This document shows, piece after piece, positions 1-8,265 of a stretch of 64,000 nt of DNA. Position 1 is the stretch's first letter. Each line of letters starts with the position of its first letter. The notes beneath the pieces are model-generated. The model was not told the origin of the DNA. It was given only the letters and a program-made list of their open reading frames with translations, and searched no databases. The translations under genes were made by a program, and so were the position numbers. Origin of the DNA: Lachnospiraceae bacterium (GTDB lineage: Bacteria; Bacillota; Clostridia; Lachnospirales; Lachnospiraceae); contig SVFI01000007.1 of NCBI GenBank assembly GCA_015056905.1, positions 1-64,000 on the forward strand, read 5' to 3'.

Positions 1-12
1 CTCCTTTGGATA

Positions 13-61
13 GAGTGAAACACTTGCGTCTAGCCTTCCAAATGGAGTAAAACGCTTGCGT
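13..61. repeat. Imperfect direct repeat pair at the window edge
   Basis: Two 17-base copies, GAGTGAAACACTTGCGT (13-29) and GAGTAAAACGCTTGCGT (45-61), differ at two positions and start 32 bases apart. The array may continue to the left of the window. Two copies are too few to call a CRISPR or a minisatellite. The rest of 62-164 holds no gene I can support, only a weak 6-bp hairpin at 89-107. Confidence 0.5.
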
Positions 62-164
62 TCCCTACCAATCATTATAAGAAAAGCAGTGGATGGATGG
101 AATCCACCCCGAAATTAGGCGCTTACTAAGCAACAGCTTTTTTGTGCAAGAATATAAAAAGTAA

Positions 165-193
165 TTGCTTTCAGGCGACAGATAGGCTATAAT
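165..193 (+). promoter_or_regulatory. Sigma-A-type promoter of the NusG2/ruvAB operon
   Basis: TTGCTT (165-170) and TATAAT (188-193) are separated by 17 bases. Transcription would start at about 199-201, on the first ATG of the operon at 200, so the mRNA may be leaderless. The -10 hexamer touches a LexA-type box. Confidence 0.7.
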
Positions 194-206
194 GAACACA
201 TGTTCG
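193..206. promoter_or_regulatory. Candidate LexA (SOS) operator
   Basis: TGAACACATGTTCG matches the Gram-positive LexA box CGAACNNNNGTTCG except at the first base. It is the same form as the box in the lexA leader read on the minus strand (TGAAC-N4-GTTCG). It overlaps the end of the -10 hexamer and the start codon at 200. ruvAB, a common SOS target, lies in this operon. Confidence 0.7.
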
Positions 207-595
207 AAACAAAGACTCAAATAGAATTTATAAAAAAATATATAACCCATATCGTTGTTGCAATCATACTTGCGCTTGCGCTTGTGATATATCTGCTGTC
301 ACAGTTTATGACAGGGGACTCCGGAGCGGTGATCGTTATGGTTGACGGCCGGGAGACGGGAGTCTATTCGCTTTATGAAGACCGTGAGATTCGTATTGAG
401 ACGCAGGAGGGATACAATCTTCTTGTCATTGGGGAAGGACAGGCTTATGTTGCAGAGGCAGATTGTAGCAATCAGGTATGTGTACACACGCAGCCGGTGA
501 GTGAGTCGGGAGGTCAGATTATTTGTCTTCCGCATCAGGTTGTGATAAGATTAAAAACGACGGAAGAGAGAGATGTTGATGCAGTCACGAACTAG
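200..595 (+). CDS. NusG domain II-containing membrane-anchored protein
   Basis: This is a 131-residue protein. One transmembrane segment (about 15-37) is followed by an extracytoplasmic NusG_II-type beta domain. The family signature is visible as Cys89-x4-Cys94 and Cys109 in the ICLP motif. The molecular role of the family is not settled. As I recall, the same domain next to a Gx-transporter protein is the EetA/EetB pair of the flavin-based electron transfer locus of Listeria. The stop overlaps the next gene by 23 bases, so the two are probably translationally coupled. No Shine-Dalgarno is seen before the ATG, and the promoter places transcription start at that ATG. No other sensible in-frame start exists, so the start is kept. 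Confidence 0.85.
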   Translation: MFETKTQIEFIKKYITHIVVAIILALALVIYLLSQFMTGDSGAVIVMVDGRETGVYSLYEDREIRIETQEGYNLLVIGEGQAYVAEADCSNQVCVHTQPVSESGGQIICLPHQVVIRLKTTEERDVDAVTN

Positions 596-1070
596 GAAAA
601 CAGCAGTCCTCGGACTTTTCATAGCACTTTCGCTTATATTTTCCTATATAGAGAGTGTGATACCGGTTCCGCTTGTGGTTCCCGGGGCCAAACTTGGCCT
701 TCCCAACACGCTCATTCTTCTTGTACTGTATGCATATGGGGCGAAAGAGGCGATGCTGGTCAACGGGGCAAGAATTGTTTTGTCAGGATTTATGTTCGGC
801 AATTTATTCAGTATCGTATATAGTTTGGCCGGGGCGCTACTTAGTTTTGCCGTTATGGTTCTTGCGAAGTGTTTCAAAGTGTTTCCGATTAAGACTGTCA
901 GCATTCTCGGCGGTGTATTCCATAACGTCGGACAAATTATAGTGGCAGCATTTCTTGTGTCGGGGATCTCGGTGATGGCATATTTGCCGGTTTTGCTTAT
1001 CGCAGGTGTTGTAACCGGTTTATGCAATGGGATTTTAGCAGAAATTATTTATAAAAGAGGTATCTTATGA
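573..1070 (+). CDS. Gx transporter family membrane protein (Hpre_diP_synt_I type)
   Basis: A 165-residue hydrophobic protein with about five membrane segments. It belongs to the family annotated either as heptaprenyl diphosphate synthase component I or as Gx transporter, and it looks like a small-substrate or ECF-like membrane subunit. Typical motifs are the PGAKLGLPN loop and a GGVFHNVGQ segment. It overlaps the NusG_II gene upstream and ruvA by 4 bases downstream, so it is in one transcription unit. ATG at 579 is an alternative start, but the GGAAG at 562-566 favours 573. The substrate cannot be told from sequence; prenyl diphosphate synthesis itself is unlikely because no catalytic aspartate motif is present. 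Confidence 0.8.
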   Translation: MLMQSRTRKTAVLGLFIALSLIFSYIESVIPVPLVVPGAKLGLPNTLILLVLYAYGAKEAMLVNGARIVLSGFMFGNLFSIVYSLAGALLSFAVMVLAKCFKVFPIKTVSILGGVFHNVGQIIVAAFLVSGISVMAYLPVLLIAGVVTGLCNGILAEIIYKRGIL

Positions 1071-1684
1071 TTGGATATGTAAAAGGGACATTGGAAGAGA
1101 TAGAAGAAACGGCGGTTGTCCTTGATGTAAACGGAATGGGAATCCGTATTTTTGTGAGCGGTGGATTTTTGTGTGAATTGCCGACGTATGGCACGGAGAT
1201 GAAAATATATACATACACCTATGTCAAAGAAGATGCTTTCATGCTGTATGGTTTTCGCAATAAGGACGAGCTTGAGCTGTTTAAGAAACTGATTTCCGTA
1301 AGCGGAATCGGTCCGAAGGGCGGCCTTTCGATTTTATCGGTACTCAGTGCCGACGACCTTCGGTTTGCGATATATTCCGGGGATGTCAAATCAATTGCAA
1401 AGGCTCCGGGTATCGGTAAGAAGACTGCAGAGCGAGTTGTTCTCGAACTCAAAGATAAAGTGAGTTTAAATGATACAAGCGCAGATTCCCTGCTTACGCA
1501 AATCGGACAGGCAGAAGATACGAATATGTCCGAGTTTGCAGGCAAACGCAAAGATGCCATTGATGCGCTTACGGCACTGGGATACAGCGGAACAGATGCA
1601 GCGCGGGCGGTAAAACAGGTGAATCCTACAGAAGATATGTCAGTAGAAGAGATTCTGAAATCTTCTTTACGATATTTGTTATAA
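1067..1684 (+). CDS. ruvA: Holliday junction branch migration protein RuvA
   Basis: A 205-residue protein of normal RuvA length. RuvA tetramers bind the four-way junction and load RuvB hexamers. The N-terminal OB fold carries the acidic pin residues Glu55-Asp56. Two helix-hairpin-helix motifs follow (about 75-92, SGIGPKGG; about 110-127, APGIGKKT), then a flexible linker and the C-terminal RuvB-binding domain. The start overlaps the preceding gene by 4 bases, and ruvB follows after 12 bases. No ruvC is present here; RecU, encoded at 29.9 kb, is the usual Firmicute resolvase. The LexA box at 193 suggests SOS control. Confidence 0.97.
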   Translation: MIGYVKGTLEEIEETAVVLDVNGMGIRIFVSGGFLCELPTYGTEMKIYTYTYVKEDAFMLYGFRNKDELELFKKLISVSGIGPKGGLSILSVLSADDLRFAIYSGDVKSIAKAPGIGKKTAERVVLELKDKVSLNDTSADSLLTQIGQAEDTNMSEFAGKRKDAIDALTALGYSGTDAARAVKQVNPTEDMSVEEILKSSLRYLL

Positions 1685-1696
1685 AAGAGGTGAAAT

Positions 1697-2698
1697 ATGG
1701 CTCCCAGAATGATTGAAACGAATCTGACGGCAGAAGATGTTAAGGTAGAAGATACGCTCCGGCCTCAGCTGCTCGATGATTATATCGGACAGGCGAAAGC
1801 GAAAGAAACTTTAAAAATATATATTGAAGCTGCCAAGCGCAGGGAAGATGCTCTTGATCATGTGCTTCTTTACGGGCCTCCCGGACTTGGTAAGACAACA
1901 CTTGCAGGAATTATTGCCAATGAGATGGGCGTTAACATTAAGGTGACCAGTGGTCCGGCGATTGAAAAGCCGGGAGAAATGGCGGCGATTTTGAACAATC
2001 TTCAGGAGGGGGATGTTCTGTTTGTCGATGAAATTCATCGCTTAAACCGTCAGGTGGAAGAAGTGCTGTATCCTGCGATGGAAGATTTCGCGATCGATAT
2101 TATGATCGGAAAAGGTACAAGTGCCCGTTCGATTCGTTTGGATTTACCGAAATTTACACTGGTCGGAGCAACGACAAGAGCCGGTCTTCTGACGGCTCCG
2201 CTTCGCGACAGATTCGGTGTGATTCACAAATTGGAATTTTATAATATCGAGGAACTCAAACAGATTATCTTGCATTCGGCGAATGTTCTTCATGTAGAAA
2301 TTGAAGAGAAGGGAGCTTATGAACTTGCCCGCAGAAGCCGCGGAACCCCACGTCTTGCCAACCGTATTTTGAAACGTGTCCGTGATTTTGCACAGGTAAA
2401 ATATGACGGTGTGATTACGAAGGAAGTTGCGGATACTGCGCTTGACTTACTCGGAGTTGATAAGCTCGGTCTTGACCATGTGGATCAGAATATTATTCTT
2501 ACCATGATTGATAAATTTGACGGCGGACCGGTAGGTCTTGATACACTTGCAGCTGCGACCGGAGAGGATGCAGGAACGGTTGAAGATGTCTATGAACCGT
2601 ATCTGATTTTGAACGGATTAATCAACCGGACTCCACGAGGACGCGTTGTGACGCCCGCTGCATATCGCCATTTCGGACGACAGCTTCCGGAAGAATAA
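1697..2698 (+). CDS. ruvB: Holliday junction branch migration helicase RuvB
   Basis: A 333-residue AAA+ motor that drives branch migration with RuvA. Walker A is GPPGLGKT (60-67), Walker B is VLFVDEIH (107-114), the sensor-1 segment is GATTRAG, and the arginine finger lies in LRDRFG. The C-terminal winged-helix domain ends with the usual RGR-type sequence and [17 protein letters not shown] precedes the ATG. It is the last gene of the operon, and a separate promoter follows it before zapA. Confidence 0.98.
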   Translation: MAPRMIETNLTAEDVKVEDTLRPQLLDDYIGQAKAKETLKIYIEAAKRREDALDHVLLYGPPGLGKTTLAGIIANEMGVNIKVTSGPAIEKPGEMAAILNNLQEGDVLFVDEIHRLNRQVEEVLYPAMEDFAIDIMIGKGTSARSIRLDLPKFTLVGATTRAGLLTAPLRDRFGVIHKLEFYNIEELKQIILHSANVLHVEIEEKGAYELARRSRGTPRLANRILKRVRDFAQVKYDGVITKEVADTALDLLGVDKLGLDHVDQNIILTMIDKFDGGPVGLDTLAAATGEDAGTVEDVYEPYLILNGLINRTPRGRVVTPAAYRHFGRQLPEE

Positions 2699-2705
2699 AA
2701 AAGCA

Positions 2706-2733
2706 TTGTTTTCTCAATAGAATTTGTTATAAT
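2706..2733 (+). promoter_or_regulatory. Candidate promoter of zapA
   Basis: TTGTTT (2706-2711) and TATAAT (2728-2733) have a 16-base spacer. The element lies between the ruvB stop and zapA, with a transcription start expected near 2740. Confidence 0.55.
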
Positions 2734-2770
2734 ATTGAAATAAGAAGTTATTTGAAAGGTGTGTGTACGA

Positions 2771-3133
2771 ATGACAGCGAAAACGGATACCGAAGTTTTA
2801 ATCGGCGGTAAAGTATATACATTGAGCGGATATGAGAGTGAAGAATATCTGCAGAAGGTTGCACTTTATATTAACAATAAGATAGGCGAATATAATAAGA
2901 TTGAAGGTTTTCGCAGACAATCGATGGACACACAGGCAGTTTTGCTTGAACTTAATATTGCGGATGATTATTTTAAGGCAAAGAAGAAAGCTGCTTCCCT
3001 GGAAGAAGAGATTGCAGCCAAGGAGAAGGAACTCTACGATATCAAGCACGAACTGATTGCGACACAGATTAAGCTTGAGAGCACTGAGAAGGCGCTCAAA
3101 GCCATGCAGACTGTAAAGAAAGATATTCATTAA
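2771..3133 (+). CDS. zapA: Cell division protein ZapA
   Basis: A 120-residue ZapA-family protein, a Z-ring-associated factor that bundles FtsZ protofilaments. The N-terminal part has the typical small ZapA fold (VLIGGKVYTLSG, then EYLQKVALYINNKI). A long C-terminal coiled coil rich in Lys/Glu (about 70-115) follows. The ATG at 2771 is preferred, with AAAGG upstream; a GTG at 2759 would add four residues. It has its own promoter and a terminator right after it, so it may be monocistronic. Confidence 0.85.
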   Translation: MTAKTDTEVLIGGKVYTLSGYESEEYLQKVALYINNKIGEYNKIEGFRRQSMDTQAVLLELNIADDYFKAKKKAASLEEEIAAKEKELYDIKHELIATQIKLESTEKALKAMQTVKKDIH

Positions 3134-3136
3134 CCT

Positions 3137-3162
3137 AAAAGCTGTCGTAAGGCAGCTTTTTC
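3137..3162 (+). terminator. Intrinsic terminator after zapA
   Basis: AAAAGCTG (3137-3144) pairs perfectly with CAGCTTTT (3153-3160) across an 8-base loop, and the stem ends in a short T tract. It is short, so read-through into the next gene is possible. Confidence 0.65.
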
Positions 3163-3179
3163 CATGAAAGGAACCGGAT

Positions 3180-5375
3180 ATGACAGAATTACTCGCACCG
3201 GCGGGAGATATGGAATGTTTTAAAGCCGCTCTGTGTGCAGGTGCGGATGCAATATATGTGGGCGGGAAGAAATACGGTGCCCGTGCGTACGCAGGTAATT
3301 TTGAGTCGGAAGATTTGCTTGCGTGTTTAAAGCTTGCACATTTACATGACAAAAAGGTGTATCTTACCGTCAATACGTTGATGAAAGAACATGAACTTGA
3401 GGAATTGATTCCTTTTTTAACACCGTTCTATGAAGAAGGTTTAGACGGAGTGATTGTACAGGATTTGGGAGCGCTCCTTCTCATGCGCGAAGCATTTCCG
3501 GGAATGCAGCTCCATGCAAGTACCCAGATGACAGTGACCGGAAGTTATGGTGCGTCACTCTTAAAAGAATGCGGAGTATCACGTATCGTTCCGGCCAGGG
3601 AGTTGTCGCTGGCAGAAATAATGGAAATCAAACAAAATACAGGTCTTGAAATAGAAACTTTTGTGCACGGAGCAATGTGTTACGGTTATTCGGGACAATG
3701 TTTGTTTTCGAGCATGCTTGGTGAGCGAAGCGGAAACAGAGGTCGTTGTGCAGGCCCTTGCAGACTTCCTTATGATATTGCTTATGAAGGACGTACTTTA
3801 AATCGTGAAAATGAGAAGTATCCACTCAGTTTAAAGGACCTCTGTACCCTTGATATTCTTCCGAAACTGATGGATGCAGGCATCGACAGCTTTAAAATCG
3901 AAGGTCGGATGAAAACACCGGAGTATGTATCCTTCGTTACCGGAATGTATCGCAAATACATGGATTTATATCTGATTGACCCAAAATCATATCTGGTTTC
4001 CGGGCAGGACAGAAAACTTTTGCAGAGCCGCTTTAGCCGCGGCGGTATGCAATCCGGATATTATTTTACACATAACGGAAGAGAACTTGTTACGCTGGAC
4101 AAACCGGGATATACTGAATCTTCATCGGAAAGCGCAAAGACAGATATAAAAGATGTTGACTTGATTGGTCAATTTGTTGCTGTTGAAGGCGAACCGATTT
4201 ATTTTAGTGCATATAAGAAAGATTCTCCTGACACAACAGTTGTTGCGGTAGGAAACGTTGCCTGTGCAGCGACCAAATGTGCGGCGACGAGTGAGGATGT
4301 GCGTCGACAGCTCTCTAAAACAGGAAATACCGCTTTTATTTTTCAGGAGCTTGATATCATACTGGAGGGGGACTTGTTTTTGCCGAACAAGGAGCTTAAC
4401 GAATTGCGTCGCGATGTGCTTGCGCAGATGGAAAATATGCTGCTTGCACCGTATCGCAGAAAGGCGCAGACTGACAGCGTGCTGCACAATGTGGTACCAA
4501 AGCAAAAGGTTATGCCTCTTTGTATGCGTCAAAGATATCTCCATATAGAAGTGCGAACAGCAGGGCAGCTTAATGAAATTTATCCTCTGCCACAGCTTCA
4601 CAGTGTTTATCTTTCTTCCGACAGCATTACCTCATTGTCTGATGCCAAAAAAAATGCAGCTGTAGAGCAAATTGCATCAAAAGCGGAGCAGTTGCGCCGT
4701 GACGGTGTTTCAGTTTACATTACATTGCCGCCTGTATGCAGACAAAAAACCATGAAAATCATAGAGGCACATCGTAGTATATTTGAACAACTTTCGCCGG
4801 ATGGTTTCTGCGTCGGTAATTTGGAAAGTCTTGCATATATAAGACAAATGTTTCCGAGAGTGAAACTGGTGGCAGGACCGGGATTGTATCTTTTTAATAC
4901 TAAAACAGCGGAGTTTTATGAAAAAAATGATATTTATACGCATATACTGGCCTACGAATTGCACAGAAAAGAAATAAAGGCGCTGACCGAAAGTTCTTAC
5001 GCAGATGAGCATGGATTCATATTGCCGGTATATGGATATATTCCGGTCATGGAAAGTGCAGGCTGTGTGCTGAAAACAAGTAACGCTTGCAGAAACGCGC
5101 AGGGAGAGGAACGGGTAATTCTGACGGATCGTCACAGGAAACAGAGAGTTGTACTTACACACTGTGACCGGTGCGAAAACACGATATACAATTCAGTTCC
5201 GCTTTCGCTGCACAAAGAATCGGAACGGATTTTTGATATGAACCTGCATGGAATTATGCTGAAATTTACAGTGGAATCTGAGGCGGAAACAAAACGTGTC
5301 ATTACATGTTTTATGCATTCCGAAGTACCGGTATCCGATTTTACGAAAGGACACTTTTTAAAAGGTGTAGAGTGA
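3180..5375 (+). CDS. Peptidase U32 family protein (RlhA/TrhP-like)
   Basis: A 731-residue U32 family protein. The family signature runs from Glu159 to Ser178 (ETFVHGAMC then GQC), with Cys167, Cys174, Cys190 and Cys194 arranged as in U32 proteins that take part in RNA hydroxylation (RlhA, TrhP) and bind an iron-sulfur cluster. The long C-terminal half fits the DUF3656-type extension and ends with a conserved-looking CDRC motif. A true protease function is doubtful for this family; tRNA or rRNA hydroxylation using prephenate-derived chemistry is the better guess. The AAAGGAACC site precedes ATG 3180. The stop abuts the next gene directly. Confidence 0.88.
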   Translation: MTELLAPAGDMECFKAALCAGADAIYVGGKKYGARAYAGNFESEDLLACLKLAHLHDKKVYLTVNTLMKEHELEELIPFLTPFYEEGLDGVIVQDLGALLLMREAFPGMQLHASTQMTVTGSYGASLLKECGVSRIVPARELSLAEIMEIKQNTGLEIETFVHGAMCYGYSGQCLFSSMLGERSGNRGRCAGPCRLPYDIAYEGRTLNRENEKYPLSLKDLCTLDILPKLMDAGIDSFKIEGRMKTPEYVSFVTGMYRKYMDLYLIDPKSYLVSGQDRKLLQSRFSRGGMQSGYYFTHNGRELVTLDKPGYTESSSESAKTDIKDVDLIGQFVAVEGEPIYFSAYKKDSPDTTVVAVGNVACAATKCAATSEDVRRQLSKTGNTAFIFQELDIILEGDLFLPNKELNELRRDVLAQMENMLLAPYRRKAQTDSVLHNVVPKQKVMPLCMRQRYLHIEVRTAGQLNEIYPLPQLHSVYLSSDSITSLSDAKKNAAVEQIASKAEQLRRDGVSVYITLPPVCRQKTMKIIEAHRSIFEQLSPDGFCVGNLESLAYIRQMFPRVKLVAGPGLYLFNTKTAEFYEKNDIYTHILAYELHRKEIKALTESSYADEHGFILPVYGYIPVMESAGCVLKTSNACRNAQGEERVILTDRHRKQRVVLTHCDRCENTIYNSVPLSLHKESERIFDMNLHGIMLKFTVESEAETKRVITCFMHSEVPVSDFTKGHFLKGVE

Positions 5376-6758
5376 TTGACAGTGGCACATGTAATATCTG
5401 ATTTATCTAAATATGTGATTGTTTTCTTTATGGCACTTTATACAATATTGTGTTTCTTTTGTGTGCGCGATAAAGAGGAGGATGACCACGGCTGGATTTA
5501 TGCATTGCAGATTATCTGTATGTTTATGGTTCATTTCCTCGGTTTTGCCGCTATCTGTCTGGAAACGGGAGATATATCCTATATTATTTTCTATGGTTTT
5601 CAGCAGATATTGTTGTTTGCAACGATTGCACTTTACCGTGTGATTTATCCGGCGGTAAACAAGCTTATTATCAACAATATGTGCATGCTTCTGACCATCA
5701 GTTTTATGATTTTGACGCGTATTTCATACGAAAAATCGATCAAACAGTTTTTGATTGTCACGGCATCACTCATTGTCGGATTGTTCATTCCGTATTTTAT
5801 CAAACGGCTTCGGTTCTTAAAACATCTGACATGGATTTACGGAATGGTCGGCGCGTTTTTGCTGATTGTGGTAGCGGTGCTCGGCGCCGTCACGCATGGA
5901 GCGAAACTGTCTTATTCGATTGCCGGGATTTCATTCCAGCCGTCTGAATTTGTTAAGATTTTATTTGTATTCTTTATTGCAGGAATGTTGAAGGAGTCGA
6001 AATCATTCGGTCAGGTCGTTATCACGACGGTTGCTGCAGCAGTACATATTTTGATACTTGTTTTTTCAAAAGACTTGGGAAGTGCATTGATTTTCTTTGT
6101 GACTTACCTCGTGATGCTTTATATTGCAACACGTAAGATATATTATTTGCTTGCGGGCGGCTTGGCCGGTGCAATAGCAGCATATGTCGCGTATTATCTT
6201 TTTTCGCACATTCAAATCCGCATTATTGCTTGGCAAGACCCGTGGAATCACATCAATGATGAAGGATATCAGATTACACAGTCGCTGTTTGCTATTGGTA
6301 CCGGCGGCTGGTATGGCATGGGAATATATCAGGGGAATCCGACTGCGATTCCATACGTAGAGCAGGATTTTATTTTCTCGGCGATTGCGGAGGAACTCGG
6401 TGTGATTTTTGCAATCTGCATGATTCTCGTCTGTGTGAGCTGTTTTATTTCCATTATGACGATCGCCATGCGTTTAAAAGAAGAATTTTACCGGTATATT
6501 GCAATCGGAATCGGTATGATTTATATGACACAGGTATTTTTAACCATCGGCGGCGGGACGAGATTTATACCGCTGACCGGTGTCACCTTACCGCTGATAA
6601 GTTACGGCGGAAGCAGTGTTCTTGCAACGATTATTATGTTCTGCATTGTGCAGGGTCTTTATTGTGTCAGGGAACAGGAAGGAATCAGACATGCAAAGAA
6701 AGCAAAACGAAGAAAAAAAGCAGTCAGACCGGTCCGTGAGACCGAAGACGAAGAATAA
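5376..6758 (+). CDS. SEDS family peptidoglycan polymerase (FtsW/RodA/SpoVE type)
   Basis: A 460-residue polytopic membrane protein with roughly 10-12 segments. SEDS proteins are glycosyltransferases that polymerise lipid II together with a class B PBP. Visible family motifs are FQPSEFVKI, the SKDLGSAL segment carrying the catalytic aspartate, and the C-terminal GGSSVLATI. The extra N-terminal membrane region of about 120 residues resembles the larger RodA/FtsW proteins of clostridia and actinobacteria. The start is TTG, 10 bases after AAGG; a GTG at 5382 is possible. The PBP gene overlaps its 3' end, which makes the pair a likely elongation or division synthase. Confidence 0.9.
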   Translation: MTVAHVISDLSKYVIVFFMALYTILCFFCVRDKEEDDHGWIYALQIICMFMVHFLGFAAICLETGDISYIIFYGFQQILLFATIALYRVIYPAVNKLIINNMCMLLTISFMILTRISYEKSIKQFLIVTASLIVGLFIPYFIKRLRFLKHLTWIYGMVGAFLLIVVAVLGAVTHGAKLSYSIAGISFQPSEFVKILFVFFIAGMLKESKSFGQVVITTVAAAVHILILVFSKDLGSALIFFVTYLVMLYIATRKIYYLLAGGLAGAIAAYVAYYLFSHIQIRIIAWQDPWNHINDEGYQITQSLFAIGTGGWYGMGIYQGNPTAIPYVEQDFIFSAIAEELGVIFAICMILVCVSCFISIMTIAMRLKEEFYRYIAIGIGMIYMTQVFLTIGGGTRFIPLTGVTLPLISYGGSSVLATIIMFCIVQGLYCVREQEGIRHAKKAKRRKKAVRPVRETEDEE

Positions 6759-8169
6759 CGAAATCCATAACGGCGAAATTATGTTTGTCTGTGTGTGCAT
6801 GGTTGTCCTGATGCTTGCGGTTATTTGGAATATTGTTGATTTTATGCTTCATGACAAGGAGGAAGCAATCAACAATTCTTTCAATCCGAGGCAGGAGCTC
6901 CTTGCCAGTCAAAATATTCGCGGTTCCATATACTCGGCAGACGGAGAAGTGCTCGCCAAAACGAGAGTTCTCGAAGACGGGACAGAGCAGAGATATTACC
7001 CGTACCAAAATCTTTTTGCCCATGTGGTGGGATATTCGACAAAAGGAAAAACAGGAATTGAGTTTTCGGAGAATATGAAGATGCTGACTTCTCACGCATC
7101 GCTCTCCAATAAAATTCAAAACGAATTAAATGCAGAGAAAAATATCGGGGACAGCGTAATTACGACGCTGGATGTTTCTCTGCAGCAGGTGGCATATGAT
7201 ACGCTCGGTGTATATTCGGGTGTTATTGTTGTGACGCAGCCTTCCACAGGGAAAATACTGGCAATGGTATCGAAACCGGATTATGATCCGAATGAAATTG
7301 CAACAATATGGGAAGACCTTGTGGAGGATGATTCGAGCAGTGTTCTTTTGAATCGTGCCACGCAGGGATTATATCCACCGGGAAGTACGTTTAAAATAGT
7401 AACCGCGCTGGAATATTACAGACAAAATCAGAAGGATGTATCCGGTTATTATTATTCATGCGGAGGAAGCTTCTCAAAAGACGGAAACACGATACGCTGT
7501 TATCATGGACAAAATCACGGTTCCGTTGATTTTACAAGAAGCTTTGCAAAATCATGCAATTCCTCCTTTGCCAATATCGGAACATCGCTTGATATTGTTT
7601 CTTTTCAAAACACATGTCGTGACCTGCTGTTTAATTCGGAACTTAAATTAGAACTCCCTTACAAGCAGAGTCGTTTTATGCTGACAACGTCCGATGTGAC
7701 GGATACCGTCATGCAGACATCTATCGGACAGGGGAAGACACAGATTACGCCGATGCATTTAAATATGATTACAGCAGCCATTGCAAATCAAGGAGTATGT
7801 ATGACTCCATACGTCGTTGACCGAATTGAAAGCGCAACCGGTTCAGTGGTAAAAAGAAATTCTCCTTCACAGGAAACCGTTATGATGACAGAGGAGGAAG
7901 CTGCCTTTATGACAAAGCTCATGACAGAAGTTGTCCTCTCCGGAACAGCATCTAAGCTGGACGGGCTTTCTTACACGGCGGCAGGGAAAACTGGCTCTGC
8001 AGAGTTTTCCGAAAACAAACTGGATTCCCATGCTTGGTTTACCGGTTTTGCACCTGCTGAGAATCCGCAAGTATGCGTTACTGTCATTGTTGAAAGCGCC
8101 GGTTCGGGCGGTGATTACGCAGTTCCGATTGCCAAAAGGGTCTTTGATGAATTTTTTGGTAAAAATTAA
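6691..8169 (+). CDS. Class B penicillin-binding protein (transpeptidase)
   Basis: A 492-residue membrane-anchored transpeptidase with one TM segment at about 30-52. The active-site motifs are SxxK at Ser232-Lys235 (STFK), SxN at Ser288-Asn290 and KTG at 433-435. The N-terminal dimerisation domain is short, as in the PbpA proteins paired with RodA in actinobacteria and clostridia. ATG 6691 is chosen because GGAAGGAA lies just upstream; a longer in-frame opening inside the SEDS gene lacks a ribosome site. It overlaps the SEDS gene by 68 bases, so the two partners are almost certainly co-expressed. Whether the pair serves elongation, division or spore cortex is not clear. Confidence 0.92.
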   Translation: MQRKQNEEKKQSDRSVRPKTKNNEIHNGEIMFVCVCMVVLMLAVIWNIVDFMLHDKEEAINNSFNPRQELLASQNIRGSIYSADGEVLAKTRVLEDGTEQRYYPYQNLFAHVVGYSTKGKTGIEFSENMKMLTSHASLSNKIQNELNAEKNIGDSVITTLDVSLQQVAYDTLGVYSGVIVVTQPSTGKILAMVSKPDYDPNEIATIWEDLVEDDSSSVLLNRATQGLYPPGSTFKIVTALEYYRQNQKDVSGYYYSCGGSFSKDGNTIRCYHGQNHGSVDFTRSFAKSCNSSFANIGTSLDIVSFQNTCRDLLFNSELKLELPYKQSRFMLTTSDVTDTVMQTSIGQGKTQITPMHLNMITAAIANQGVCMTPYVVDRIESATGSVVKRNSPSQETVMMTEEEAAFMTKLMTEVVLSGTASKLDGLSYTAAGKTGSAEFSENKLDSHAWFTGFAPAENPQVCVTVIVESAGSGGDYAVPIAKRVFDEFFGKN

Positions 8170-8265
8170 GTAAAAAATTAAGAAATATGCTATCTTTTTT
8201 TTGCAAATTGTTGTATAATACCATTTGGGTTGTATCAATTTAATTGACAACAGGGAGGGTTACAT

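Noticed and set aside
1-61. CRISPR array
   Set aside because: Only two imperfect 17-base copies with a 15-base gap; too short for CRISPR repeats and spacers.
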